Of a stretch of DNA of 45,474 nucleotides, positions 26,565-36,547 are shown one piece after another. Within the stretch, counting starts at the first letter, position 1. The number at the start of each line of letters is the position of its first letter. The notes beneath the pieces were generated by a model that saw only the letters and a list, made by a program, of their open reading frames with translations, made no database searches and was not told where the DNA came from. This DNA is from Rickettsia typhi (GTDB lineage Bacteria; Pseudomonadota; Alphaproteobacteria; Rickettsiales; UBA1997): positions 1-45,474 of the forward strand of contig CAMAYG010000013.1 of assembly GCA_945862535.1 (NCBI GenBank). The letters run 5' to 3'. The translations under genes and the position numbers were made by a program.

Positions 26565-27623
26565 TTATTTATTGAAAATAGCATAGCAAAAGCCTAAAAT
26601 AAGCAAAGAAACCAGCACGGAAGAAATAAAACCAGCGACGAATGGGCGAAACGAAGCATTAAAACACGATTTTATATTGGTTTTTATACCGATGGCAATC
26701 ATTGTTGCGGTTAGCAGAAATCCCGAAATATTAGCAAGAAGATCTGAGGTTTTGTATTCAAAAATAACATTATCAAAGCAATTAGCGGAATTTAACCCAA
26801 CCATAATTAAAAAGCCAAATATAAAAAGAGGGAAACAGCGATAAAATTCTTTGATTTTTACCGTTTTGCCATTTCTAAAAACCGTAATCAGCAAAATTGT
26901 TGGGGCCAATAATAGCACTTTTATTAATTTAGTAATTGTGGCAAGCTTTCCTGCCTCTTCGCTAAAGGAAAATCCTGTTGCCAGAACTTGCGGAACAGAT
27001 TGCACGGTAGCCCCAGCCCAAATGCCAAAAATATTATTATCAATTGCAAAAATTTTACCAACAGCAGGGTAAATAAATATTGCCATCAAGCCTAATAGAG
27101 AGCTAATAATTAGCGATGTTGAAATTTGATTCTGATTTGCTAAGATTAGCGGAGCAAGAATGATAATTGCCGAACTGCCACAAATGGCATTGCCGACAAT
27201 TAATAAAGTTGCTACATTTTTGTCTAATTTTAATATTTTGCAAATTACGGCACCAACAGCAATATTCAAAATAACGGAAGCAATGTCGATAAAAAATAGC
27301 AATGAAGATGAGTTAAATAAATATTTTAAATCGAGCTTAACACCTAGTAAAACAATGGCTAAAGCTAAAATATTTTTAAGAGAAAAATTAATTCCTGCAT
27401 CGAATGTTTTGGCAATTTTTAAGCTATTTCCTAGCAAAATACCCAATAGAATTGCTAATATTTCCGAGCTAATAATTGCAACATTATTGCCAGTAACATC
27501 ATTGACAACACTAAAGATAGCAAGATTCGATATTTTTATTGCCACAAAGGCTAGAATAAAACATAACAAAAGCCCCGGAAATGTCTTACTAACAGCACTA
27601 GAAAAATCTTTAACCCGCTTCAT
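26565..27623 (-). CDS. YeiH/YadS-family putative sulfate exporter
   Basis: The 352-residue inner-membrane protein has about ten hydrophobic helices and belongs to the conserved family often labelled putative sulfate exporter (YeiH). Recognisable segments are ILAILLGILLGN, NILALAIVLLGVKLDLKYL, VGNAICGSSAIIILAPLI and IWAGATVQSVPQVLATGFS. The ATG at 27623 lies 4 nt after the proS stop codon, so translation is probably coupled. The next gene encodes cysteine dioxygenase; together they could oxidise cysteine and remove the resulting sulfite or sulfate. The substrate is inferred from the family label and the neighbour. Confidence 0.87.
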   Translation of the reverse strand: MKRVKDFSSAVSKTFPGLLLCFILAFVAIKISNLAIFSVVNDVTGNNVAIISSEILAILLGILLGNSLKIAKTFDAGINFSLKNILALAIVLLGVKLDLKYLFNSSSLLFFIDIASVILNIAVGAVICKILKLDKNVATLLIVGNAICGSSAIIILAPLILANQNQISTSLIISSLLGLMAIFIYPAVGKIFAIDNNIFGIWAGATVQSVPQVLATGFSFSEEAGKLATITKLIKVLLLAPTILLITVFRNGKTVKIKEFYRCFPLFIFGFLIMVGLNSANCFDNVIFEYKTSDLLANISGFLLTATMIAIGIKTNIKSCFNASFRPFVAGFISSVLVSLLILGFCYAIFNK

Positions 27624-27627
27624 TATT

Positions 27628-28938
27628 TTAATTCTTTAAGCTAGCAAAAAAATTATCTACCGACAATTCTTGCTTTAACCCACTGCGACGATCTTTGATT
27701 TCTATAGTGTTATTAGCTAAATTTCTTGGACCAATAATAATTTGACTAGCAATGCCAATAAGATCGGCAATAGCAAATTTTTGACCAATTTGACTGTTAG
27801 AATCTTCTAGCAGAACAGAATGGCCATTTTGTTGCAATAACTGGTAGATTTTGTTACAATAATTATTGCAATTTTCATCGGTAGTTTTTAGGTTAATCAT
27901 CATGAAATCAAAAGGGCTAAGAGGTTTTGGCCAAATAATTCCCTTTTCGTCGTGATTAGCCTCAATTGCCGCTGCCACGATTCTAGAAACCCCTATGCCA
28001 TAAGAGCCCATTTGCGGATAGATCTTTTTACCGCCAGAATCAACAACGGAAGCATTCATAGCCTGCGAATATTTGGTTTTGAAATTAAAAATATGCCCAA
28101 CTTCTATTCCTTTTTTGGTAAGTATTTGTTCTTGCGGTATTTGGCAAAGTTGCGGGTTGTGCATTTCATCTGCCATTGCATATAATTGCTGCATTTCTAG
28201 TAATTGACTGCTGTTTTCATTTATTGAATTTAAATCTATCGAATCGGCAATTTCTTCGAATTTTTTGTCGTAATAAATTGTGCTTTCGCCAGTATTGGCT
28301 AAAATATGAAATTCGTGAGATAAGTCACCGCCAATCGCCCCGGTATCGGCACGAATAGCCATTGCTTTAAGGCCCATGGCATAAAATATTTTCAAATAAG
28401 TAATATACATTAAATCATAGGTCTTGCGGGCAGAGGCTTCGTCTAGGTCGAAAGAATAGGAATCTTTCATTAAAAATTCTCTAGCTCGCATAAGCCCAAA
28501 GCGGGGGCGAATCTCGTCGCGAAATTTCCAATGTATTTGGTAGAGGTTTTTTGGTAGATCGCGGTAAGAATTAATATTGTTGCGGAAAATATCGGTTACC
28601 ACTTCTTCATGGGTTGGCGAATAAAGGAGATTACGATTATGGCGGTCGGTAATTCTTAGCATTTCCTTGCCATAAGCATCGAATCTTCCAGACTCCTGCC
28701 ACAATTCGCTAGGCTGTATCGTTGGCATAAGGATTTCTAGAGCTCCAGACTTATTCATTTCTTGCCTAATTATTGCTTCCACCCTTCTTAAAACCATCAA
28801 GCCAAGTGGTAACCAGCTATAAATACCTGTTGCGGTTTGGCGAATCATTCCAGCACGAATCATTAATTGATGCGAGGCAACACTAGCTTCAAGCGGAACC
28901 TCTTTTAATGTTGGTAAGAAAAAATTTGATAAATACAT
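27628..28938 (-). CDS. proS: Prolyl-tRNA synthetase, short alphaproteobacterial type
   Basis: The enzyme charges tRNA-Pro. The 436-residue protein is a class II synthetase with motif 1 in TGIYSWLPLGLMVLRRVEAI, motif 2 in FRDEIRPRFGLMRAREFLMK, and motif 3 in GSYGIGVSRIVAAAIE. The C-terminal anticodon-binding domain includes IADLIGIASQIIIGPR. It lacks the large editing insertion found in E. coli ProS, as is usual in alphaproteobacteria including Rickettsiales. The start is the ATG at 28938, 48 bp after the VirB6-like gene, and it probably leads the proS-exporter-cysteine dioxygenase unit. Confidence 0.97.
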   Translation of the reverse strand: MYLSNFFLPTLKEVPLEASVASHQLMIRAGMIRQTATGIYSWLPLGLMVLRRVEAIIRQEMNKSGALEILMPTIQPSELWQESGRFDAYGKEMLRITDRHNRNLLYSPTHEEVVTDIFRNNINSYRDLPKNLYQIHWKFRDEIRPRFGLMRAREFLMKDSYSFDLDEASARKTYDLMYITYLKIFYAMGLKAMAIRADTGAIGGDLSHEFHILANTGESTIYYDKKFEEIADSIDLNSINENSSQLLEMQQLYAMADEMHNPQLCQIPQEQILTKKGIEVGHIFNFKTKYSQAMNASVVDSGGKKIYPQMGSYGIGVSRIVAAAIEANHDEKGIIWPKPLSPFDFMMINLKTTDENCNNYCNKIYQLLQQNGHSVLLEDSNSQIGQKFAIADLIGIASQIIIGPRNLANNTIEIKDRRSGLKQELSVDNFFASLKN

Positions 28939-28986
28939 GTGTTAATATTTTGTTATTTATAGATAATGTTGCACTATTGATAAATG

Positions 28987-31900
28987 CTAAAACTTGTCTT
29001 CTGCAACATTTTCACTGGAAACAAAGTTGACAATTAATTCTCTCATTTCCGCTCTGGTTACATCGGCAGGATCTAGATCGTTAGCATTAGGTCGGTCAAA
29101 AAGGGCATCTTCTCTTTCCTTTTTTAATAAATCACGGAATTCTTGTTTATTTTTTTTATCAAACTTATCCGATTTCTCATTGCCAACTCCAGAAAAGTTT
29201 GGCATATTGTGTTTAGTATCTCTCACAAACTTTTTGAAATCGTTACCAAAATCTCTCTTAAACTGCCTAAAATCGGCAGTCATTTTACCCACAAAGCCCT
29301 CTCCTAGTTCTTGAGTATCTTTATAAGAAGCATCGGCATCTTCTTTTTGAAAGGCCTCGCTTTTTTCATCTTCTTCTTTTTCAAATTTCTCGTAATTTTT
29401 TAACTCTTGATATGTATCTGCAGAATTAAGATTGTCGTTATCGAAATAGCTATCTGGAGCATTTTCTTCTAGCTTTTTGTCTATTTTCTCGGCATCTTCT
29501 GCAGAATATTCTTCGAACCACTTTTTGTCAGGAATTTCACCTTTTTCAACAAGATCTTTGATAACATCTGCTCGAGCTTTATTGCGGTCAATTGTGCCCT
29601 TGTCTAGGTTGTCAATTAATTTACCCTTGGGATCTAGGTTTTGTTGCAAAGACTTTAATGATTTATCGGCAAGAATATTGGCATTTCTGCGAATATCTAG
29701 CGGGCCAGTATCAACTCTGATTTTACCACCTTTAACATTTTCTAAGAATTTTTTTCTTTCGCCACTATCCATATTGTCCATTGCCTTTTTAGCCTCGGAC
29801 CTTGTTAAAGAAGTCTTCTCTATTTTTCTTTCGTTTATCGAAACATTATCTCCCTTGATTGCACTAAAGAGCTTTGCTCCGCCCATGTGAAGCAAGCCGT
29901 CTTGACCGTGATATTCTGGCTTAAAGTTTCTTAACCTTTCTAGTTCTTTATTATCTATATCATTTTCTTTAGCAAAATTCTTGATTCCATCATTTCTAAC
30001 TTGCTCCAATGTATCTCGCTTCTCTTTAGCAGTCATATCGGCAAGTTCATTGGCATTATTAACTTTATAGTCACTAACTGCACTATCGCCAGCTTCTTTC
30101 ATTTGTTTTGAGGTGCCAATATCTTTGTCTTGTTGTGCATTTAACTTATTAATTTCCCCTTCACTCTTGTAGCCAACACTTTCTAGTACTTTATTACCAA
30201 GCCGATTTGCTGCAAATCCACCAATTTTACTCATACCATCTTTAAATTTATCGATTCCACCAGAAATTTCAGATCTTAAAGATTTAGAAATTCCGGCAGC
30301 AGAAACATTGCCTCCGGAACCCCCGCCCCAGAAACTGCCTCCAATAGATTCGGCAATGGAAGATGCAATATCAACAAATTCTTTTGCCAAATATGCAACA
30401 AAATATATTGAAAAAACTGAAAAAATAGAAGGAAAGCCGTCAACCCCTTCGGTAACTGGCTCTAAATTACTACCATCCCGAGGTGCCAAACCAGAAAATG
30501 TCCAAAATGATAATAAGGTAATGCGGATTATGCCAATATTCTTCGACCAGACATCATCCCAACATACACGATAACCCAAAACCATTTTTATCAAGTCATA
30601 TACCACTGCATTGAAAAATGATATCGTCATAATTACAAAAATTTGCTGTAACGACAAGGAGAACAAACTGCCAAGCCAAGCACCAAAGCTTTCTCTGGTT
30701 TGCTTAAAAAACAACATTACAAAAATTACTGGGGCAAATAAGAATAAAAAAGATATTATAATTTGGGCTGTAAGATAAATTAACAAAGTCGTGCCAATCG
30801 CAAAAATATATTTAAAGAATGCCGTTAAAATAAGCAACAAATAAACCCAGCCAAATGCTCCAGCAAATAACAAAGCGCTAACTTTTTTCCTTGTGGCGGC
30901 GGAAATCATAATATTTAGAACATCGTCACTGCTGTTAAACAATATCGACCGATCAAAAAAGTCTTTTCGCTCAATTGCCAAGGCAATCTGCGGAGAATCG
31001 TTAAAAGCGGCGGCAAAATTAAAGGTTAAATAGTCTGTTGCTTGCTGAAAAGGCACAACGAACAAAGTATTAAAATAGGTATATCCCCCCGGTGTCACCA
31101 TAAGCATTACAAAAGAAAGGCGGAAAACCATCATCGCCAATTCTTGGAAAGTGAATTTTACAGTGCCAAGAAAGTAGCCTGTGCCAAAAAATGCAATAAA
31201 TAAGATAAGGCACATTCTTAGTATTCCTTGATATGTAGAATCTGCAATCACATTAATATAAAGAGACTCGAATAATGGTGGCGATGTCCTTGTATATTCA
31301 CCATTATCAACTTTAAATTTACCTCTAGTGATTTCATCGGTCGTTCTAATGATGGAATCAATAAAATTCGAGGAAGTGGTCTTCGGATCTTTTATTTTTA
31401 TCCTAACATTATAAAATCCGGTATTGTTGGCATATGCAGAATCGCAATAATATCCGGAAGTGCAGGTTCCTTTCTGATAAGTGTCGTAATCACAAACCGT
31501 AGCAGAGCTTTGAGGACTTGTTGACTTTGGATTGATAGCCTTAACTCCGTCTTCTTGTGTCGAAGTGGAAAATAATTTGCAATTCTTAACCTCTGGATCG
31601 TAAATTCTAAAAGCGAGCTGAAGCTTGGCAATTTTCGCTTTTTTTGTTGTTGTTTCTGCGCTATCTGCAGTGTCGTCGTAATAAAAATTTTTATGACAAT
31701 ATACATCTCCGCCTTTAACAACGGTTTTAATAACCGAGCAATCAGAACTAGAATTAACTTCTGTTATTCTGGTTAAAACTCCACTATCATCAAAATAATA
31801 ATTAGAATCTGGGCTAACATCGTAACTACTACTGGTTTTGGTGGTAACGGTAGGTTCTATGTCGGGTTTGGTAATCGGAGAAATATTGGTGTTAGAGACT

Positions 31901-34900
31901 CTAGAGTAAATTGTGTCTTCGTACCAGTACACCCACCCATACCAGCCCCAGTCCCTCACATAGCACTGTCCATCGTGCAAAATATCCAACAACTCATCCC
32001 TTGACCAACCATCTGGACAGGTGCAAGAGCCGTCAACTTTAATAAGATTATTCCTTAGTATCTTATCTTCATCAAGGATATCAATATCCCACGTAGAAAC
32101 TTGGCAAACTGCACCATACGGATAACAGGCTGTAACTCCATTTTTTTTGGCCCAAGATAGGCTAGATGAATTGCATTCGCATTTATTTGTTATGGAGTTG
32201 AAGGTTTCATTAGTGCCACAAGTATTACAACCGGTGGCGCATCTACATTTTGTGCTAGCGGTATCAAAAGTATAACCCGGGGGACAAGTAAGGTGTTGAT
32301 TATTTTGAGAAATTGCTTCGATAGATATGATTTTTGGATGTAAATATTTTGATGAATCTGAACATTCTAAGTCTCCACATAGTCTAGCTTCGAGGAAATC
32401 ACCATTTTGCGTTCCAGAACTGACATTAATTGACATTTTTAAGTAGTCAGTTGTAGGGGTAATATTCTTATGAAAAGTTGTACTAGTTCCAAGAAAATTA
32501 TCTTCTCCATATATAAAATTATCGCCGATTATTAAAAATTTTAAATAACTTTCTTGGTTGGGCGATATTACAGCAGAGGCTTTAAATGTTGCAGGATTGT
32601 CATTGAAAGCACTACCATCAGAGAAAGACAAATTACCCAAGTTTCCAGCCTCGCCTGAAGTTATACTGCCAACCAAATACTTCTTTCTTTCATCTAAGGT
32701 TTCCGCAAGAAAGCTATCAAAGGTTTTTTTATAATTATCGATATTGTAACAATAGTCAACACTGCCATTAATCTGATACGGCATCTCGGAATAAGATTTT
32801 AGCTTACTAAGGCATTTATAGCACTTGTCGTGAGACGAGATATGTGGAATACAAGCAGAAGAGCCGCTAGACTTCCATGTACCATCAAGAATAGAGCAAG
32901 ATCTTTTTGTAATTTCCGAAGTGGTAGATGTGCCCTTTATACACTCAAGGCAGTAGTTATTATTAGCCGAATTAGAGGAGCAGGAACCAAGGCATTGACC
33001 GCTACAATAATCTTCGGCAGTAGAGGTTGAGCAGTCATCAAACGAAGGGGCGGTACAGCCAATCACATTGCCATCAACGGGAATAGTTTCAATATTTGTG
33101 AAAGTAGTGCTGTCTGCTCCCTCTTTAAATGTTGTGCAAAAGGGATTAGTTATCGTTTGCAAAATCTCACTCTTACAAAATGCTGCTGGGCGGTAGCGAT
33201 TTATCAACAATGGAACATCGACACAACTAGCTCTATTTGCAACATCGCCCCAATCAAGAAGCAAATATTGCCCCTTTCTGACAAAAAACTCTTTATTTGT
33301 TGAATTAGTATCTGTAGGAAGATTACTTCTCATAACATAACCTTGCTCAACAATTTTGCTTTCAGCATCTGTATCGTCTTTGTCCGAGGTGTCAGCATCG
33401 GCAATATCATTAATCACTCTGCTATATAAATTACAACTTGAAGCAGTTCCTTTGATGTTGTAAATCGAAGAAAGTCCAGACTGATTAAGCTTAATTCGAT
33501 TAACAAACTCGTGCTTAGCGGCAGATATTACAATAAAAACTGGAGCAGTGTAGTAGGGGTCGGATCTTTCTATGATTATTTTGTCGCCTTTCTCGGCTAC
33601 AGAAAGGGCGGTTAACTTGTTAACTACATTATCACGAACAATTTCTTGATTTTTTAACTCTTTAAATGGAAGAAAATTACCTGCATCGCTATTAAATTTA
33701 TGATAATAGCTAAATTTTGCCACAGATTCAATGTCGCTCAAGCCAGAAATATTTTTGTATTTGGTGGCATAGATATGAAAACTAGAGAAATCAGTTGTAA
33801 AGTCAGGAATTATAAATGAATAAGAAGAAGCAACAATTTTCGGTGAAGGAATTGCCACAACGCAACTTAGCCTTTCTTTGCTTATTGCATCATAATTTAT
33901 ATTTTGGAAGTCTGGATCGATTATCTTATCACTTGCTGTGTCGAAGTTTCCATTAAAGCAATAGTTAAGCTTTGAAAGATTTACCACATCGTTGTTACTA
34001 CTGTTTTTAGTAAGGGCATCTTTCAAATAATCTTCTTCGTAGTTGCGATCTGTTATTCCTGTATATAAATAATCTTGTTTATAATATAATTTTCCGCCAT
34101 ATTTTCCTAAATTAGAAGGTTTATTAAGCTTACTATAGGTTTTTATCTCTTCGGTGCTTGGCTTATTAGTTGGCTCTAAATAAGCAATTAGCCTTTGACT
34201 TAAATCATAAACAGGGCTTGATGAGTTATTCTTATTATATATCGTGCCATATGTTTTTTTAATATTAGTGTCGCTAATATTAGCTGTAAATTTTCCAGAT
34301 ACAAAAAGAGTTACTGCTTGATTAGATTTTAAAAGTAGTGAACTATCGCTAGCACTAAACTGCCCCGCAAGGTTAGCAGAATGAAAATTGTTTTTATTAG
34401 GCACAACATAGTAGCTTTTCTCTTCTAAATCTTTAGTAAGGGCTACGCTCCCAGTGGCGGTAATGTATATTTGCGACTCCGGAGTTATTGATATTCCTCC
34501 AAAAGAAGTTGGTAACTCGGTATAAGTCCAGCCGGGTTCGGCCGATGGCTTAGTTAGGTCTGTCTCACCGCTTGTTATAGAGCCACAAGATTGCTTGCAA
34601 TCTAAAATACATGCTTGTTTATATGCTTCTTCGGCAAAGCCAGAGCAACCCATTGGACCGCTATTCTTGAGTTCGACACCTACAACTACAGTTCTTTCTT
34701 GAGATGTTAGGCACTTTTTCATTCTTTCGCCGTGATTAGCAAGAGAATTAAAAGGGTCTAAGCTGTAATTTTCGTCGAATTTACAATAAGTAGAATTTGA
34801 ACTAGAGGGAACAACAACAGTTGCAGTAACATATTCACCAAAGTCATCTGCCTCGACACAATTAGAATCGGAGCATCCTGAAATTAGCAGATAGGAAGAT

Positions 34901-35034
34901 ATTATAAAAGCGGTCGCTAATATTCTTTTGGATGGGGTGAGTTTTTTAATAACAAAAAAACAGGTCAAAATATTAAGAAAAAATCTTTGCAGGAAAGTTT
35001 TTAATAAATATTTTAGCCTATTTTTCTGAATCAC
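28987..35034 (-). CDS. Giant VirB6-family type IV secretion protein
   Basis: About 2015 residues. VirB6 is the polytopic inner-membrane channel component of type IV secretion, and Rickettsiales carry several unusually long paralogues. The N-terminus has a hydrophobic segment ending in a lipobox-like LLISGC. Then come about 1200 exported-looking residues rich in Ser, Thr and Cys (for example CPPGYTFDTASTKCRC and CNTCGTNETF). The TrbL/VirB6 membrane core spans about 1260-1580 (LRMCLILFIAFFGTGYFLGT, LLIYLTAQIIISFLFLFAPV, FGAWLGSLFSLSLQQIFVIM). A highly charged tail of about 430 residues follows (KKWFEEYSAEDAEKIDKKLE). I chose the GTG at 35034 after fabI; an ATG at 35082 would overlap fabI by 38 bp. 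No other vir gene is near. Confidence 0.88.
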   Translation of the reverse strand: MIQKNRLKYLLKTFLQRFFLNILTCFFVIKKLTPSKRILATAFIISSYLLISGCSDSNCVEADDFGEYVTATVVVPSSSNSTYCKFDENYSLDPFNSLANHGERMKKCLTSQERTVVVGVELKNSGPMGCSGFAEEAYKQACILDCKQSCGSITSGETDLTKPSAEPGWTYTELPTSFGGISITPESQIYITATGSVALTKDLEEKSYYVVPNKNNFHSANLAGQFSASDSSLLLKSNQAVTLFVSGKFTANISDTNIKKTYGTIYNKNNSSSPVYDLSQRLIAYLEPTNKPSTEEIKTYSKLNKPSNLGKYGGKLYYKQDYLYTGITDRNYEEDYLKDALTKNSSNNDVVNLSKLNYCFNGNFDTASDKIIDPDFQNINYDAISKERLSCVVAIPSPKIVASSYSFIIPDFTTDFSSFHIYATKYKNISGLSDIESVAKFSYYHKFNSDAGNFLPFKELKNQEIVRDNVVNKLTALSVAEKGDKIIIERSDPYYTAPVFIVISAAKHEFVNRIKLNQSGLSSIYNIKGTASSCNLYSRVINDIADADTSDKDDTDAESKIVEQGYVMRSNLPTDTNSTNKEFFVRKGQYLLLDWGDVANRASCVDVPLLINRYRPAAFCKSEILQTITNPFCTTFKEGADSTTFTNIETIPVDGNVIGCTAPSFDDCSTSTAEDYCSGQCLGSCSSNSANNNYCLECIKGTSTTSEITKRSCSILDGTWKSSGSSACIPHISSHDKCYKCLSKLKSYSEMPYQINGSVDYCYNIDNYKKTFDSFLAETLDERKKYLVGSITSGEAGNLGNLSFSDGSAFNDNPATFKASAVISPNQESYLKFLIIGDNFIYGEDNFLGTSTTFHKNITPTTDYLKMSINVSSGTQNGDFLEARLCGDLECSDSSKYLHPKIISIEAISQNNQHLTCPPGYTFDTASTKCRCATGCNTCGTNETFNSITNKCECNSSSLSWAKKNGVTACYPYGAVCQVSTWDIDILDEDKILRNNLIKVDGSCTCPDGWSRDELLDILHDGQCYVRDWGWYGWVYWYEDTIYSRVSNTNISPITKPDIEPTVTTKTSSSYDVSPDSNYYFDDSGVLTRITEVNSSSDCSVIKTVVKGGDVYCHKNFYYDDTADSAETTTKKAKIAKLQLAFRIYDPEVKNCKLFSTSTQEDGVKAINPKSTSPQSSATVCDYDTYQKGTCTSGYYCDSAYANNTGFYNVRIKIKDPKTTSSNFIDSIIRTTDEITRGKFKVDNGEYTRTSPPLFESLYINVIADSTYQGILRMCLILFIAFFGTGYFLGTVKFTFQELAMMVFRLSFVMLMVTPGGYTYFNTLFVVPFQQATDYLTFNFAAAFNDSPQIALAIERKDFFDRSILFNSSDDVLNIMISAATRKKVSALLFAGAFGWVYLLLILTAFFKYIFAIGTTLLIYLTAQIIISFLFLFAPVIFVMLFFKQTRESFGAWLGSLFSLSLQQIFVIMTISFFNAVVYDLIKMVLGYRVCWDDVWSKNIGIIRITLLSFWTFSGLAPRDGSNLEPVTEGVDGFPSIFSVFSIYFVAYLAKEFVDIASSIAESIGGSFWGGGSGGNVSAAGISKSLRSEISGGIDKFKDGMSKIGGFAANRLGNKVLESVGYKSEGEINKLNAQQDKDIGTSKQMKEAGDSAVSDYKVNNANELADMTAKEKRDTLEQVRNDGIKNFAKENDIDNKELERLRNFKPEYHGQDGLLHMGGAKLFSAIKGDNVSINERKIEKTSLTRSEAKKAMDNMDSGERKKFLENVKGGKIRVDTGPLDIRRNANILADKSLKSLQQNLDPKGKLIDNLDKGTIDRNKARADVIKDLVEKGEIPDKKWFEEYSAEDAEKIDKKLEENAPDSYFDNDNLNSADTYQELKNYEKFEKEEDEKSEAFQKEDADASYKDTQELGEGFVGKMTADFRQFKRDFGNDFKKFVRDTKHNMPNFSGVGNEKSDKFDKKNKQEFRDLLKKEREDALFDRPNANDLDPADVTRAEMRELIVNFVSSENVAEDKF

Positions 35035-35044
35035 AATGTTTATA

Positions 35045-35863
35045 TTATTCCTCGGTTTTAGTAATGGATATATCTGGAGCATCTGGTGCCTTCATACCAA
35101 CAACATGGTATCCAGCATCAACATGCAATACTTCGCCTGTTACCCCGCTACCCAGTTCAGAGAGCAAGAAAACAGCGGATCCGCCAACATCTTCCAAGGT
35201 AATGTTTCTTCTTAGTGGTGCATTATATTCATTCCATTTAAAAATAAGGCGGAAATCGCCAATTCCGCTAGCTGCCAATGTTTTTACAGGGCCCGCAGAT
35301 ATTGCATTAACTCGAACATTGTCCTTACCCATATCCATTGCTAAATAACGAACACTTGCCTCTAGTGCAGCCTTGGCAACACCCATAACATTGTAATGAG
35401 GCATCACTTTTTCTGCACCGTAATAACTTAGAGTAACTATACTGCCACCTCCAGCTTTTTTAAATAATTCTTCCGCTCCTTTGGCAACGGCAACCAAGGA
35501 AAAAGCAGATATTTCCATTGTATTTTTAAAATTTCCTAGGGAAGTGTCGAGATATTTACCCCTTAACTCTTCTTTGTCGGAATAGGCAATGGCATGAACT
35601 AGGAAATCTAGCTTACCCCATCTCTTCTCTAGCTCCTTAAACATTTCGGCAACAGAATTGGCATCGGTCACATCGCAAGGCAAGACAATGTCAGATCCTA
35701 AAGATTTTGCCAAAGGCTCGACTCTTTTTTGTAAAGCATCACCTTGATAGGTAAAGGCAAGATCTGCACCGTATTTACTTGCCTGCTCAGCAATTCCCCA
35801 GGCAATGGAGCGATTATTTGCCACCCCCATTATTAAACCTTTTTTCCCTGCTAAAATTGTCAT
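35045..35863 (-). CDS. fabI: Enoyl-[acyl-carrier-protein] reductase (NADH)
   Basis: FabI completes each elongation cycle of type II fatty acid synthesis. The 272-residue SDR protein has the cofactor-binding GVANNRSIAWGIA near residues 13-25. Its catalytic set is Tyr147, Tyr157 and Lys164 within LSYYGAEKVMPHYNVMGVAK, the characteristic Y-x6-K spacing of FabI. GPVKTLAASGI and GEVLHVDAGYHVVGM follow. It is complete. It starts at the ATG at 35863 and is followed closely by the VirB6-like gene. FabI is the triclosan and isoniazid-class target. Confidence 0.97.
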   Translation of the reverse strand: MTILAGKKGLIMGVANNRSIAWGIAEQASKYGADLAFTYQGDALQKRVEPLAKSLGSDIVLPCDVTDANSVAEMFKELEKRWGKLDFLVHAIAYSDKEELRGKYLDTSLGNFKNTMEISAFSLVAVAKGAEELFKKAGGGSIVTLSYYGAEKVMPHYNVMGVAKAALEASVRYLAMDMGKDNVRVNAISAGPVKTLAASGIGDFRLIFKWNEYNAPLRRNITLEDVGGSAVFLLSELGSGVTGEVLHVDAGYHVVGMKAPDAPDISITKTEE

Positions 35864-35915
35864 GATTATTAGATGATTTGATTGATATTGATTGTAATTG
35901 TTTAATTATAACTAG

Positions 35916-36527
35916 CTAATTCCAAAGCCAGTCAAAATTTTGACGGTTAGATTTTTCAAAATCTAAAATTTTATTTTCGTAGTTTTTAATTGTCTCGGCA
36001 ATTTCATCTAGCCCTTCTAGCAACTTCTTTTTATTAACTTGATTTATTTCAAAATGATATATTTGGTTAAAAAACAGTATTTGCTGTTTTTCAAGGTTAA
36101 TGCTGATTTGATTTTCTGGATCTTGTGCCAATTGTAGCATTTTTGTTACATCTTCCTGAGGCATAACAATTGGCAAAATTGAGTTTTTGAAGCAATTGTT
36201 AAAAAATATATCGGCAAAAGAAGGGGCGATAATTACCCTAATTCCAAAATCTAGCAATGCCCACGGGGCATGCTCCCTACTAGAACCACAGCCAAAATTA
36301 GCATTAGCAATTAATACTTTAGCATTACGATAAGCGGGAATATTAAGTATAAAACCCGCCGTTTCATTTCCGCTATTGTCGTATCGTATTTCATAAAAAA
36401 GGTTTTTGCCTAAACCGCTACGATTGACAGTTTTTAAAAACTGCTTCGGAATGATAATGTCGGTATCGACATTGATTAACGGTAGCGGAGCGGCAATAGA
36501 GGACAGGTTTTGTGGAAATTTTTGCAT
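35916..36527 (-). CDS. leuD: 3-isopropylmalate dehydratase small subunit
   Basis: LeuD pairs with LeuC, an aconitase-like Fe-S protein, to isomerise isopropylmalate in leucine synthesis. The 203-residue protein has the small-subunit signatures NVDTDIIIPKQFLKTVNRSGLG, here residues 19-40, and NFGCGSSREHAPWAL, with FADIFFNNCFKNSILPI. The length is normal. leuC is not in the window, so function depends on a distant gene. Leucine synthesis is missing from Rickettsia and most Anaplasmataceae, so this gene points to a lineage with wider biosynthetic ability or to later acquisition. It starts at the ATG at 36527. Confidence 0.94.
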   Translation of the reverse strand: MQKFPQNLSSIAAPLPLINVDTDIIIPKQFLKTVNRSGLGKNLFYEIRYDNSGNETAGFILNIPAYRNAKVLIANANFGCGSSREHAPWALLDFGIRVIIAPSFADIFFNNCFKNSILPIVMPQEDVTKMLQLAQDPENQISINLEKQQILFFNQIYHFEINQVNKKKLLEGLDEIAETIKNYENKILDFEKSNRQNFDWLWN

Positions 36528-36547
36528 ATTAATATTGTGTTATTAGG

